Shown: positions 1-6,651 of the stretch, in pieces
Position numbering within the stretch: position 1 is the stretch's first letter
Layout of the letters: every line of letters starts with the position of its first letter
NCBI RefSeq assembly: GCF_000156195.1
Contig: NZ_GG688327.1
Location: forward strand, 151,941 to 192,249
Direction of reading: 5' to 3'
From: Bacteroides finegoldii DSM 17565
Lineage (GTDB): Bacteria; Bacteroidota; Bacteroidia; Bacteroidales; Bacteroidaceae
DNA length: 40,309 nucleotides
Translations under genes and position numbers: made by a program
The notes under the pieces: generated by a model
Databases searched by the model: none
Seen by the model: only the letters and a program-made list of their open reading frames with translations
Told to the model about the DNA's origin: nothing

Positions 1-199
1 GTTCTATACAAACACATTATCTGGATATAATCAATTTCTTTGAAAGGAGGGCAACCAATGCCGCAGCAGAGTCATTCAATGCTAAAATCAAAGCATTTAG
101 AGCACAGTTCAGAGGAGTAAGAGATAGAGCTTTTTTCTTATATAGACTTGCTAAATTATATGCTTAAATATAGAATCCCTCAGATTGTTACGTTGACCC
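1..199 (+). mobile_element. 3' end of an ISAon1/ISL3-like insertion sequence, cut by the window edge
   Basis: An open frame runs in from the window edge and stops at 165-167. It encodes the last ~54 residues of a DDE transposase with the family-typical core NAAAESFNAKIKAFR and the end FFLYRLAKLYA. I recognise this as the C-terminus of the ISAon1 group (ISL3-related) common in Bacteroidota. A 32-nt tail follows, ending in ACGTTGACCC at 199. The same tail ends the second copy at 567, so 199 is probably the right end of the element. Whether the rest of this copy is intact lies outside the window. Confidence 0.75.
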
Positions 200-567
200 G
201 AAATTCTTTTCAAGGAATATCCCGATATAAAGAAAGGATATTATCTGTCTATGCGGTTAGGCTTAATCTATCATCAGTGTAAGTTTAAGGATATTGCTTT
301 GACAAGGCTGGCAAGGTGGTATGATGAAGTAGATAAATCAGGGTTCCTCACCTTTGGAAGGGTCGCACGTTCTATACAAACACATTATCTGAATATAATC
401 AATTTCTTTGAAAGGAGGGCAACCAATGCCGCAGCAGAGTCATTCAATGCTAAAATCAAAGCATTTAGAGCACAGTTCAGAAGAGTAAGAGATAGAGCTT
501 TTTTCTTATATAGACTTGCTAAATTATATGCTTAAATATAGAATCCCTCAGATTGTTACGTTGACCC
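200..567 (+). pseudogene. left-truncated second copy of the same transposase (200-535) with its IS end
   Basis: From base 200 the frame reads EILFKEYPDIKKGYYLSMRL and continues to a stop at 533-535. This is about 111 residues of the C-terminal half of the same transposase. An ATG at 251 would give 94 residues, but the homology-like frame continues upstream of it to 200, where copy A ends, so this is a truncated gene rather than a small ORF. The last 199 bases (369-567) repeat bases 1-199 with about two substitutions. Without its N-terminal part the protein is not expected to be active. Confidence 0.75.
369..567 (+). repeat. direct repeat of bases 1-199
   Basis: Bases 369-567 match bases 1-199 almost base for base, offset 368. 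The visible differences are G/A at 24/392 and G/A near 115/483. Both copies run through the transposase stop codon to the shared end ACGTTGACCC, after which the flanks differ (GAAATTC versus CAAAAAA). Confidence 0.9.
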
Positions 568-600
568 CAAAAAAGATAGAAGACTGGGAGAGTTGAACGA

Positions 601-650
601 AAAAATCAAGAGAAAAGCTTTGCTTTACGTGAGCTTTTCTCTTGATTTTT
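601..650. terminator. perfect 19-bp inverted repeat, likely bidirectional terminator
   Basis: Bases 601-619 are the exact reverse complement of 632-650, with a 12-base loop. The stem starts with AAAAA and ends with TTTTT, so either strand would give a hairpin followed by a U-run. It separates the IS remnants from the tRNA region. A shorter hairpin follows at 665-671/681-687 (TTTACTG/CAGTAAA). Confidence 0.7.
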
Positions 651-701
651 TAGAAAGAGGAACATTTACTGAATATCCCTCAGTAAAGAAGAGCCGTCAT
701 A

Positions 702-737
702 AAAAAGAAGAACCGCATTTCTGCGATTCTTCTTTTT
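702..737 (-). terminator. terminator of the tRNA-fMet transcript
   Basis: Bases 702-717 pair with 722-737 (16 positions, one G/U-type mismatch) around a TTTC loop, with an A-rich arm on the plus strand. Read on the minus strand this lies 6 nt after the tRNA 3' end and gives a hairpin ending in a U-run. Confidence 0.7.
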
Positions 738-743
738 CTTTAG

Positions 744-816
<73 letters not shown>

Positions 817-830
817 ATGTTTAACGGGTG

Positions 831-861
831 CAAAGGTACGGCTTTTTTTGAAACAAACAAA
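831..861 (-). promoter_or_regulatory. Bacteroides promoter for tRNA-fMet
   Basis: On the minus strand, a -7 box TACCTTTG (838-831) lies 19 nt from a TTTG -33 box (861-858), matching the Bacteroides primary-sigma consensus. The -7 box is followed by CACCCG, the same discriminator as in the rRNA promoters at 39.75 and 40.03 kb. It ends 14 nt before the tRNA 5' end. Confidence 0.75.
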
Positions 862-988
862 TAATTCGCTGAATATTTTTCGAATAAATCATCACTTTTT
901 TCTTATTAGGTTGATAATGAACGAAATAATGATGAAACTTTTTCTTAGCACCTATTAATATACAAATGTTAATATTCTCTCTGTTTTC

Positions 989-1019
989 TTGTATGGTCTA
1001 AAGAAAAGAATTACTTTTG
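989..1019 (+). promoter_or_regulatory. promoter for the tetR-fabG-rluA-like group
   Basis: A -33-like TTG at 989-991 and a -7 box TACTTTTG at 1012-1019 are separated by 20 nt. The TetR-type ATG is at 1054, leaving a short leader. No dyad operator for self-regulation is obvious. Confidence 0.6.
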
Positions 1020-1053
1020 CTCAAAATATTCAGCAATGTGCAATTTGTAACCT

Positions 1054-1644
1054 ATGACCGTATCCAAGACAAAAGCCAAGTTAGTAGATGTAGCCCGTCA
1101 GCTTTTTGCAAAGATGGGGGTAGAAAATACGACTATGAACGATATCGCTCTTGCTTCTAAAAAAGGGAGACGAACGCTCTATACTTATTTTAAAAGTAAG
1201 GATGAAATCTATTTGGCTGTTGTGGAATCGGAATTGGATATTCTGTCGGATATGATGAAGCGGGTGGCCGAGAAAAATATCTCACCGGACGAGAAATTGT
1301 TGGAGATGATATATACCCGGTTGGACGCAGTAAAAGAGGTCGTCTATCGAAACGGAACACTGCGTGCTTATTTCTTCCGTGATATATGGCGGGTGGAAAA
1401 AGTTCGCAAGAAGTTTGATGCAAAGGAAGTCCAGCTCTTTAAAGCCGTTCTTCTGGAAGGACAGGCAAAAGGAGTTTTCCATATTGACGATGTGGAGATG
1501 ACTGCCGACTTGATACATTATTGTGTGAAAGGAATTGAAGTTCCTTATATTCGAGGCCATATAGGTGCACATCTGGATGAAGATACAAGAAATAGATATG
1601 TGTCCAACATTGTGTTTGGCGCACTGCATAGAACAGAAATTTAA
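1054..1644 (+). CDS. TetR/AcrR-family transcriptional regulator
   Basis: The 196-residue protein starts with a TetR-type helix-turn-helix at about residues 5-50 (ARQLFAKMGVENTTMNDIA ... GRRTLYTYFKSKDEIY), the standard DNA-binding signature of the family. The remainder is a helical ligand-binding domain with no sequence clue to the ligand. The gene ends 16 nt before fabG on the same strand, so the two are probably co-transcribed and the regulator may respond to a fatty-acid or acyl signal. That link rests on position only. Length is normal for the family. The effector and target genes cannot be read from the sequence. Confidence 0.85.
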   Translation: MTVSKTKAKLVDVARQLFAKMGVENTTMNDIALASKKGRRTLYTYFKSKDEIYLAVVESELDILSDMMKRVAEKNISPDEKLLEMIYTRLDAVKEVVYRNGTLRAYFFRDIWRVEKVRKKFDAKEVQLFKAVLLEGQAKGVFHIDDVEMTADLIHYCVKGIEVPYIRGHIGAHLDEDTRNRYVSNIVFGALHRTEI

Positions 1645-1660
1645 TTAAATAACTTTTAGT

Positions 1661-2407
1661 ATGGGATTATTAGACGGAAAAACAGCCATTGTAACCGGTG
1701 CTGCTCGCGGTATTGGTAAGGCTATCGCTCTTAAGTTTGCTGCCGAAGGCGCAAACATCGCATTTACTGACCTTGTCATTGACGAAAATGCAGAAAATAC
1801 AGCTAAAGAATTGGAAGCAATGGGCGTGAAAGCCAAAGGTTACGCTTCTAACGCGGCTAACTTTGAAGATACTGCAAAGGTCGTTGAAGAAATCCATAAG
1901 GACTTCGGACGGATCGATATATTGGTAAACAATGCCGGTATCACTCGTGACGGTTTGATGATGCGCATGAGCGAACAGCAATGGGATATGGTAATCAACG
2001 TGAACCTGAAGTCTGCATTTAACTTCATCCATGCTTGTACACCTATCATGATGCGTCAAAAAGCTGGTAGCATTATCAATATGGCCTCTGTTGTAGGTGT
2101 TCACGGAAATGCAGGACAGGCTAACTATGCTGCTTCTAAAGCAGGTATGATTGCATTGGCTAAGTCTATCGCACAAGAGTTGGGTTCTCGCGGCATCCGT
2201 GCCAACGCTATCGCTCCGGGATTCATCCTGACAGACATGACAGCTGCTCTTTCTGACGAAGTAAGAGCTGAATGGGCAAAGAAAATTCCTTTGCGTCGTG
2301 GTGGTACTCCTGAAGATGTGGCAAACATCGCTACCTTCCTGGCTTCTGATATGTCTTCTTATGTGTCAGGTCAGGTGATTCAGGTAGATGGTGGTATGAA
2401 TATGTAA
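1661..2407 (+). CDS. fabG: 3-oxoacyl-[acyl-carrier-protein] reductase (short-chain dehydrogenase)
   Basis: This 248-residue Rossmann-fold protein would catalyse NADPH-dependent reduction of 3-oxoacyl-ACP in cytoplasmic fatty acid elongation. The cofactor motif TGAARGIG is at residues 12-19, NNAG at 90-93, and the catalytic triad Ser143, Tyr156 and Lys160 in the typical NYAASKAG context. The C-terminus ends with the FabG-like YVSGQVIQVDGGM. Length and motifs match FabG closely, though short-chain dehydrogenases with other substrates can look similar. It lies between a TetR regulator (16 nt upstream) and a pseudouridine synthase (9 nt downstream), not inside a fab cluster. Confidence 0.9.
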   Translation: MGLLDGKTAIVTGAARGIGKAIALKFAAEGANIAFTDLVIDENAENTAKELEAMGVKAKGYASNAANFEDTAKVVEEIHKDFGRIDILVNNAGITRDGLMMRMSEQQWDMVINVNLKSAFNFIHACTPIMMRQKAGSIINMASVVGVHGNAGQANYAASKAGMIALAKSIAQELGSRGIRANAIAPGFILTDMTAALSDEVRAEWAKKIPLRRGGTPEDVANIATFLASDMSSYVSGQVIQVDGGMNM

Positions 2408-2416
2408 TCGAACAGA

Positions 2417-3106
2417 ATGACTGTTGTATACGAAGACAACCATATCATTGTAGTCAACAAGACCGCTTCCGAGATTGTCCAGGCAGACAAGACGGGGGAT
2501 ACGCCGCTTTCGGAGACTGTGAAACAGTATCTGAAAGAGAAGTATCAGAAACCCGGAAATGTTTTCCTCGGTGTGACACACCGGCTGGACCGCCCCGTAA
2601 GCGGTCTTGTTATTTTTGCCAAAACGGGTAAGGCGCTGACAAGGCTCAACGAAATGTTTCGCACCAGTGAGGTGAAAAAGACTTATTGGGCGGTTGTGAA
2701 AAATGCTCCGCAAGAACCGGAAGGTGAACTGGTACATTTTCTTGTACGTAATGAAAAGCAGAACAAAAGTTATGCATACGACAAGGAAGTGCCGAACAGC
2801 AAGAAAGCGATTTTGCATTACCGGTTGATCGGTCATTCGGAGAATTACTATTTGCTCGAAGTCGATTTAAAAACCGGACGTCATCATCAGATTCGTTGTC
2901 AGCTGGCAAAAATGGGATGCCCTATCAAGGGAGATTTGAAATATGGCTCTCCACGCTCCAATCCGGATGGGAGCATTTGTCTGCATGCCCGGAGAGTACG
3001 GTTCATACATCCTGTCTCAAAAGAACTGATAGAGCTTGAAGCTCCTCTTCCCGAAGGAAATTTATGGAAAGGATTCACCATAGAGGACACAGAGAAAACT
3101 TATTGA
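2417..3106 (+). CDS. RluA-family RNA pseudouridine synthase
   Basis: The 229-residue protein carries the RluA-family catalytic motif HRLDRPVSG with the nucleophilic Asp58, followed by the family blocks LVIFAKTGKAL and LKTGRHHQIR. It would convert specific uridines in rRNA or tRNA to pseudouridine. There is no N-terminal S4 RNA-binding domain, so it resembles the short members (RluA/TruC-like) rather than RluC/RluD. The target site cannot be told from sequence. It begins 9 nt after fabG and is probably co-transcribed. It converges with the next gene on the minus strand. Confidence 0.88.
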   Translation: MTVVYEDNHIIVVNKTASEIVQADKTGDTPLSETVKQYLKEKYQKPGNVFLGVTHRLDRPVSGLVIFAKTGKALTRLNEMFRTSEVKKTYWAVVKNAPQEPEGELVHFLVRNEKQNKSYAYDKEVPNSKKAILHYRLIGHSENYYLLEVDLKTGRHHQIRCQLAKMGCPIKGDLKYGSPRSNPDGSICLHARRVRFIHPVSKELIELEAPLPEGNLWKGFTIEDTEKTY

Positions 3107-3197
3107 AAATCAAAATAGAAAGAATTTTATAGCTCTGTATAATTTGTGTTCTCCATGGTGAGAACTTGCCAAACGAAAAACGTATGAGGCATAAAAA

Positions 3198-4151
3198 TCA
3201 TTTCTGTTGACGTTCGTCAAACTCCAGTTCGACCTTTACAGGAAAATGATCCGAAGGAGTACGGGCTTGATAAGCTTTGATGTCGATTTCTTCCGGGCAG
3301 TCGTTTGCATTCTCCTTCTCGCCGTTTCCTACTATACTACGGTAGGTATCTGTCAGTATCCCATATCTTTTTACATGAAAAGCCGGAGATACGAACACAT
3401 GGTCGATACGACTTTTGGTAAAACTATTTGGGTCGAAACTATTGAAGGTTCCGTTTGTAGCATAGCGGAAATCGCATTTTTCGTATGAGTCGCAGAGCAC
3501 TCCTTTTTCCACAAAGGCGTTGTATGACTGGTGAGTCTGGTCGACATTGAAGTCACCGGTTAAGATAGCTGGAAGATTTTTGCCTTTACCGAGCTCTTTC
3601 ATCTTTTCCTGTACGAGATACGCACTTTCAACACGTGCTTTTTTGCCGATATGGTCCATGTGTAAATTGAAGAAAAGGAATTCAAAACCGGTATCTTTGC
3701 ATTTGAAGTGACCCCAACTGCAAATACGCGGTAACACCGCATCCCAACCTTTGCTCGGCACATCCGGAGTTTCCGACAGCCAAAAATCGCCTTTCTCTAT
3801 AATATCGAACTTGTCTGTACGATAGAAGATCGCGGAATGTTCGCCTTGAATTTTACCGTCATCACGGCCTACACCGATATAATCATAACCGGGAAGAGCT
3901 TCTTTCATATCTTTCAGTTGGTGAAGGAAACATTCTTGAGTTCCGAAAATATCAAAATCATGATATTGAACCATTTTGGCGATGACTGGGTAGCGTTGTC
4001 CCCAACCGTTTCCGTGGAGCGAATCGTTGCCGTTGGCGTTTCTTAAGTTGTAAGAAGCAACGGTGAATGTAGTAGGCTGATAGTTGCTTTGGCAACCGCA
4101 GAAGACTATCGTCGTAACAAGGGTAATTAGTAAAAGACTTTTAAGTTTCAT
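3198..4151 (-). CDS. endonuclease/exonuclease/phosphatase-family lipoprotein
   Basis: The 317-residue product begins with a lipoprotein signal peptide (MKLKSLLLITLVTTIVFCGC, lipobox FCGC), so it is expected to be membrane-anchored outside the cytoplasm. The rest is an EEP (DNase I-like) metal hydrolase fold: FGTQEC with the metal-binding Glu, NLHMDH, LTGDFNVD with the catalytic Asp/Asn pair, RIDHVF and the terminal SDHFPV with the catalytic His. Members cleave phosphodiesters or phosphomonoesters of nucleic acids, lipids or inositol phosphates; the substrate here is unknown. Its neighbours suggest no pathway. A possible -7 box (TACCTTTG, 4197-4190) lies about 40 nt upstream. Confidence 0.87.
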   Translation of the reverse strand: MKLKSLLLITLVTTIVFCGCQSNYQPTTFTVASYNLRNANGNDSLHGNGWGQRYPVIAKMVQYHDFDIFGTQECFLHQLKDMKEALPGYDYIGVGRDDGKIQGEHSAIFYRTDKFDIIEKGDFWLSETPDVPSKGWDAVLPRICSWGHFKCKDTGFEFLFFNLHMDHIGKKARVESAYLVQEKMKELGKGKNLPAILTGDFNVDQTHQSYNAFVEKGVLCDSYEKCDFRYATNGTFNSFDPNSFTKSRIDHVFVSPAFHVKRYGILTDTYRSIVGNGEKENANDCPEEIDIKAYQARTPSDHFPVKVELEFDERQQK

Positions 4152-4189
4152 GTTTTTATAGTTTGTTTGGTGGATAATTCATTGACCTC

Positions 4190-4197
4190 CAAAGGTA
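4190..4197 (-). promoter_or_regulatory. candidate -7 box for the EEP lipoprotein gene
   Basis: TACCTTTG on the minus strand, 38 nt upstream of the ATG, matches the Bacteroides -7 consensus. No convincing -33 box is seen at the expected spacing, so this is tentative. Confidence 0.4.
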
Positions 4198-4264
4198 CAA
4201 TATTTTATTTAAAAGAAAGAAAGGAAAGCGCATCTTTTCCGGGGGGGATTATTTATTAAATAAT

Positions 4265-4335
4265 AAAAAAGCCATCCCCGGAATAGACGAAAGTAGGGAT
4301 GGCGGAATAGACGAAAGTAGGGATGGCTTTTTTTT
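4265..4335 (-). terminator. terminator of the 88-residue protein gene, containing a perfect 24-bp tandem duplication
   Basis: AAAAAAGCCATCC at 4265-4277 pairs with GGATGGCTTTTTT at 4321-4333, forming a hairpin with a U-run on the minus strand downstream of the stop at 4389. The loop region contains two perfect head-to-tail copies of a 24-bp unit (4280-4303 and 4304-4327). Each carries GGATGGC, so the 5' arm can pair with either copy. Confidence 0.75.
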
Positions 4336-4388
4336 GTAGTGTGCTTACTATTCTTCGGCAGACTATGTTTTGCATGTTGTTGGCAAGG

Positions 4389-4655
4389 TTATTCCTTGAC
4401 AGGCACAGCCGGTTTGTCTTTGGATGCAGTGTCTGTGACAACTGTATCATTGACATTGGCGGCTAATGCAATCAGTGATGCCTTTGCAGGTGCGTCTTCT
4501 TTAGTTACAGTATCTTTTACTACTGTATCATTGACAACTGTCGCATTGATTTCTGTCGGGGCTGTCACAGCTTCCGCAGAACTCTGCGCCTTTACAAGGA
4601 ATGAACCACCACAAACAAACATAAACATTGCTACTACTAATACTAATTTCTTCAT
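4389..4655 (-). CDS. small exported protein of unknown function
   Basis: The 88-residue product starts with a clear signal peptide: MKK, then a hydrophobic stretch LVLVVAMFMFVCGGSFLV and a cleavage-like KAQ-SS. I do not recognise the mature part. It is about 65 residues, rich in Thr, Val, Asp and Ala, and contains NDTVV twice (ATVVNDTVVKDTV and ANVNDTVVTDTA), so it is probably extended or disordered. Cys15 is inside the signal sequence and has no lipobox context. The gene is monocistronic, with a terminator at 4265-4335 and a sigma-54-like promoter sequence at 4753-4767. The good signal peptide and matched terminator support a real gene despite its size. Confidence 0.65.
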   Translation of the reverse strand: MKKLVLVVAMFMFVCGGSFLVKAQSSAEAVTAPTEINATVVNDTVVKDTVTKEDAPAKASLIALAANVNDTVVTDTASKDKPAVPVKE

Positions 4656-4752
4656 AATCGTTTGCTTTAATGATAATTAGACATATGTTTTCAATTCTCT
4701 CTCTTGTGTTAAGGAATTGGTTATTGCTTTTTCGCTAACGTCTAATTAAAGA

Positions 4753-4767
4753 TCAAAGCGTGTGCCA
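4753..4767 (-). promoter_or_regulatory. sigma-54-like -24/-12 element upstream of the 88-residue protein
   Basis: On the minus strand TGGCACACGCTTTGA matches the -24/-12 layout TGGCAC-N5-TTGC, with the last C replaced by A (GG-N10-GA instead of GG-N10-GC). It lies about 100 nt upstream of the ATG at 4655. No clear TAnnTTTG box is seen in this intergenic region. A sigma-54 activator is encoded nearby (6652-8025). Confidence 0.35.
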
Positions 4768-4849
4768 AAATAGAAGAATGTATGGTAAGTGGTTGATAAA
4801 TAGAGATATGTGGAAATAGAACCAATCAGGATGTTGGGGAAGTGTGTAT

Positions 4850-4878
4850 GGGGAGTGTGGAATTATTCCACACTCCCC
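4850..4878 (-). terminator. 13-bp perfect stem-loop after the sulfatase gene
   Basis: GGGGAGTGTGGAA (4850-4862) and its exact complement (4866-4878) enclose a TTA loop, 24 nt after the sulfatase stop on the minus strand. There is no U-run after it, so it may be a 3'-end-stabilising hairpin or an imperfect terminator. Confidence 0.5.
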
Positions 4879-4902
4879 GCCACAAATCTTTTGTCTGGTT
4901 AT

Positions 4903-6459
4903 CTATTTTACTTCATCCGGCCAGGGACAAGGTTTGCCGGTGGCATTGAAAGCGGGCCGCTGTGCGTCTACTTTTCTTAGATAGCTGCCCAGCTCTTTAG
5001 AAAGTTTCTTCACGATGTCCGGATGCTGTGCACTGAGATCGTTACTTTCGCCTATATCATCAGAGATATTGAACAACTCTTTCTTGCCTGTTCCATAGTA
5101 ATAAATCAATTTCCAGTCACTGTTGCGGACCGCGCAATTGAAGTTGATTCCGGGACCGTCATTTCCCCAGTTGTTCGGCATATTCCAGAAAAGGCTCCGG
5201 CCTTTGGAAGGATTGCCCGTCTGTTTCAACAGAGGGACAAAACTGATACCGTCTATCGGCTGAACTGTTTTGTATTTTTTGATTCCTGCCATTTCGAGGA
5301 TCGTGGGGTAGAAATCTTCGATCAACAGATACTTGTCACATTTGCTTCCCGGAGCTACTACTCCCGGCCAACTGACAATCATCGGTTCGCGGATACCGCC
5401 TTCATAAGTAGAACCTTTACCACTGTTCAATGGATAATTCTGTGTATGCAGCTTGCCGTCACGCCATCCGGATTCGGATGCAAGTCCTCCGTTATCACTC
5501 ATAAAAATGATAATAGTGTTGTTGGCTTCTCCATTCTTTTCCAGCCAGTTCATTAAATCACCTAAACTTTTATCCATTCCTTCAATCAGTGTGGCATAAG
5601 CAGCTTCATGGTCTGTCATTCCTTTTTTCTTGTACTTCTCATAGAAGCGCATATCTTTGTTCAAAGGAATGTGGATGGCATATTGCGACATATACAAATA
5701 GAAAGGCTGATTATACTTTTTCGCTTTATCCAGTGCTTTAATGGCTTCCAACGTCAATGCTTCAGTTACAAAGGTTTCCGTTCCCCAATATTTCTCTAAT
5801 CCGGGAACAGACATCAGTGATACCGCTTTCCCATTTTTGGTATGTCCGTAGTTCTCTTCTCCTAGGTAACTGGCAAGTCCACCGGCCGCATGTCCGGCAA
5901 TATTTACCTCGAATCCCCAATGATGCGGATCTTCCCCTGGAGTATCTATTGCTCCGAAATGGGCTTTTCCACAATGTATAGTATGATAACCGCTGTTCTT
6001 TAGCAGTTGCACGAAGGAGGTTCCTACGAAAGTATGATTAGTGCCGGACACTTGACTTACTCCATTGTAATTCCAGTCAGGGACTGCCAGAATGCTATCT
6101 TTACGGTCTGTCATTGTATTCTTTTGCAGCGTCCAGTTAGTTACTCGGTGACGTGCAGCGTTGGTTCCGGTGATGAGGCTGCACCGGGTAGGAGAACTGA
6201 TACTGTTGGCATACGCTTGAGTAAACATCATTCCCTGTTTGGCTAACCGCTCCATATTGGGGGTCTCGTACAATTCGTTATAGTGTGTCTTCTGTGTCCA
6301 GAATGGGAGTGAAGTATCCTGCCATCCCATATCGTCTACCATAAAGAGAATGATATTTGGACGTTTGTCCGCGTGTTCTATTTGCATATTGCTTTGTGCT
6401 TGCAGATTGGTTGCTGCGAGTGGCACAAATACAAGGGGTAATAATGTTTTTTTATTCAT
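4903..6459 (-). CDS. exported S-type sulfatase (family S1)
   Basis: This 518-residue arylsulfatase-fold enzyme has an N-terminal signal peptide ending near LQAQ, so it should act in the periplasm or at the cell surface. The metal-binding start PNIILFMVDDMGW is followed by the active-site signature S88-S-P-T-R92, then CSLITG. The modified residue is therefore Ser88, which must be oxidised to formylglycine by an anaerobic sulfatase-maturating enzyme (anSME), as in other Bacteroides. A later MSDNGG block supplies further metal ligands. It would remove sulfate from host or plant glycans, but no SusC/SusD or glycosidase genes are nearby, so the substrate cannot be assigned. Three dyads (6561-6622) lie upstream. 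Confidence 0.92.
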   Translation of the reverse strand: MNKKTLLPLVFVPLAATNLQAQSNMQIEHADKRPNIILFMVDDMGWQDTSLPFWTQKTHYNELYETPNMERLAKQGMMFTQAYANSISSPTRCSLITGTNAARHRVTNWTLQKNTMTDRKDSILAVPDWNYNGVSQVSGTNHTFVGTSFVQLLKNSGYHTIHCGKAHFGAIDTPGEDPHHWGFEVNIAGHAAGGLASYLGEENYGHTKNGKAVSLMSVPGLEKYWGTETFVTEALTLEAIKALDKAKKYNQPFYLYMSQYAIHIPLNKDMRFYEKYKKKGMTDHEAAYATLIEGMDKSLGDLMNWLEKNGEANNTIIIFMSDNGGLASESGWRDGKLHTQNYPLNSGKGSTYEGGIREPMIVSWPGVVAPGSKCDKYLLIEDFYPTILEMAGIKKYKTVQPIDGISFVPLLKQTGNPSKGRSLFWNMPNNWGNDGPGINFNCAVRNSDWKLIYYYGTGKKELFNISDDIGESNDLSAQHPDIVKKLSKELGSYLRKVDAQRPAFNATGKPCPWPDEVK

Positions 6460-6560
6460 GGGGGCATTTTATTCTATGGAATATGCATTAATATTAACAA
6501 TATCTGGTAATGCGATAGATTCGGTTAAAGATAAGTTCGAGCACTACAAAAAGGAATCAT

Positions 6561-6622
6561 TTCTCACCGTGATGAGAATAAATACTCATAGTAGTGAGAA
6601 CTTTTTCTCATATGCATGAGAA
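6561..6622 (-). promoter_or_regulatory. three phased dyads, TTCTCA-N6-TGAGAA, upstream of the sulfatase gene
   Basis: TTCTCA-N6-TGAGAA occurs at 6561-6578 and 6605-6622, and TACTCA-N6-TGAGAA at 6583-6600. The dyad centres (6569.5, 6591.5, 6613.5) are exactly 22 bp apart, so the sites face the same side of the helix. An extra TGAGAA half-site is at 6627-6632. They end about 100 nt upstream of the sulfatase start and lie just past the 3' end of the sigma-54 regulator gene. A cooperatively bound operator or enhancer is the simplest reading. No sigma-54 or clear TAnnTTTG promoter with a -33 box was found between them and the sulfatase. Confidence 0.6.
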
Positions 6623-6651
6623 TACTTGAGAAAATGCAAGAACGTAACTTG

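Noticed and set aside
3148..3165. Dyad GTTCTC-N6-GAGAAC between the convergent rluA-like and EEP genes, similar to the dyads at 6561-6622
   Set aside because: The half-sites are 2 bp closer (TTCTC-N6-GAGAA instead of TTCTC-N8-GAGAA), it is single, and it lies between gene ends rather than upstream of a gene.
4903..6459. Part of a polysaccharide utilisation locus
   Set aside because: No SusC/SusD pair, glycosidase, anti-sigma or other carbohydrate gene occurs in the window, so the sulfatase cannot be placed in a PUL.
6460..6560. Sigma-54 promoter for the sulfatase gene
   Set aside because: The minus strand here contains no GG dinucleotide that could form a -24 element with a GC 10 nt downstream. 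The nearest -7-like sequence (TATCTTTA) lacks a -33 box at proper spacing.
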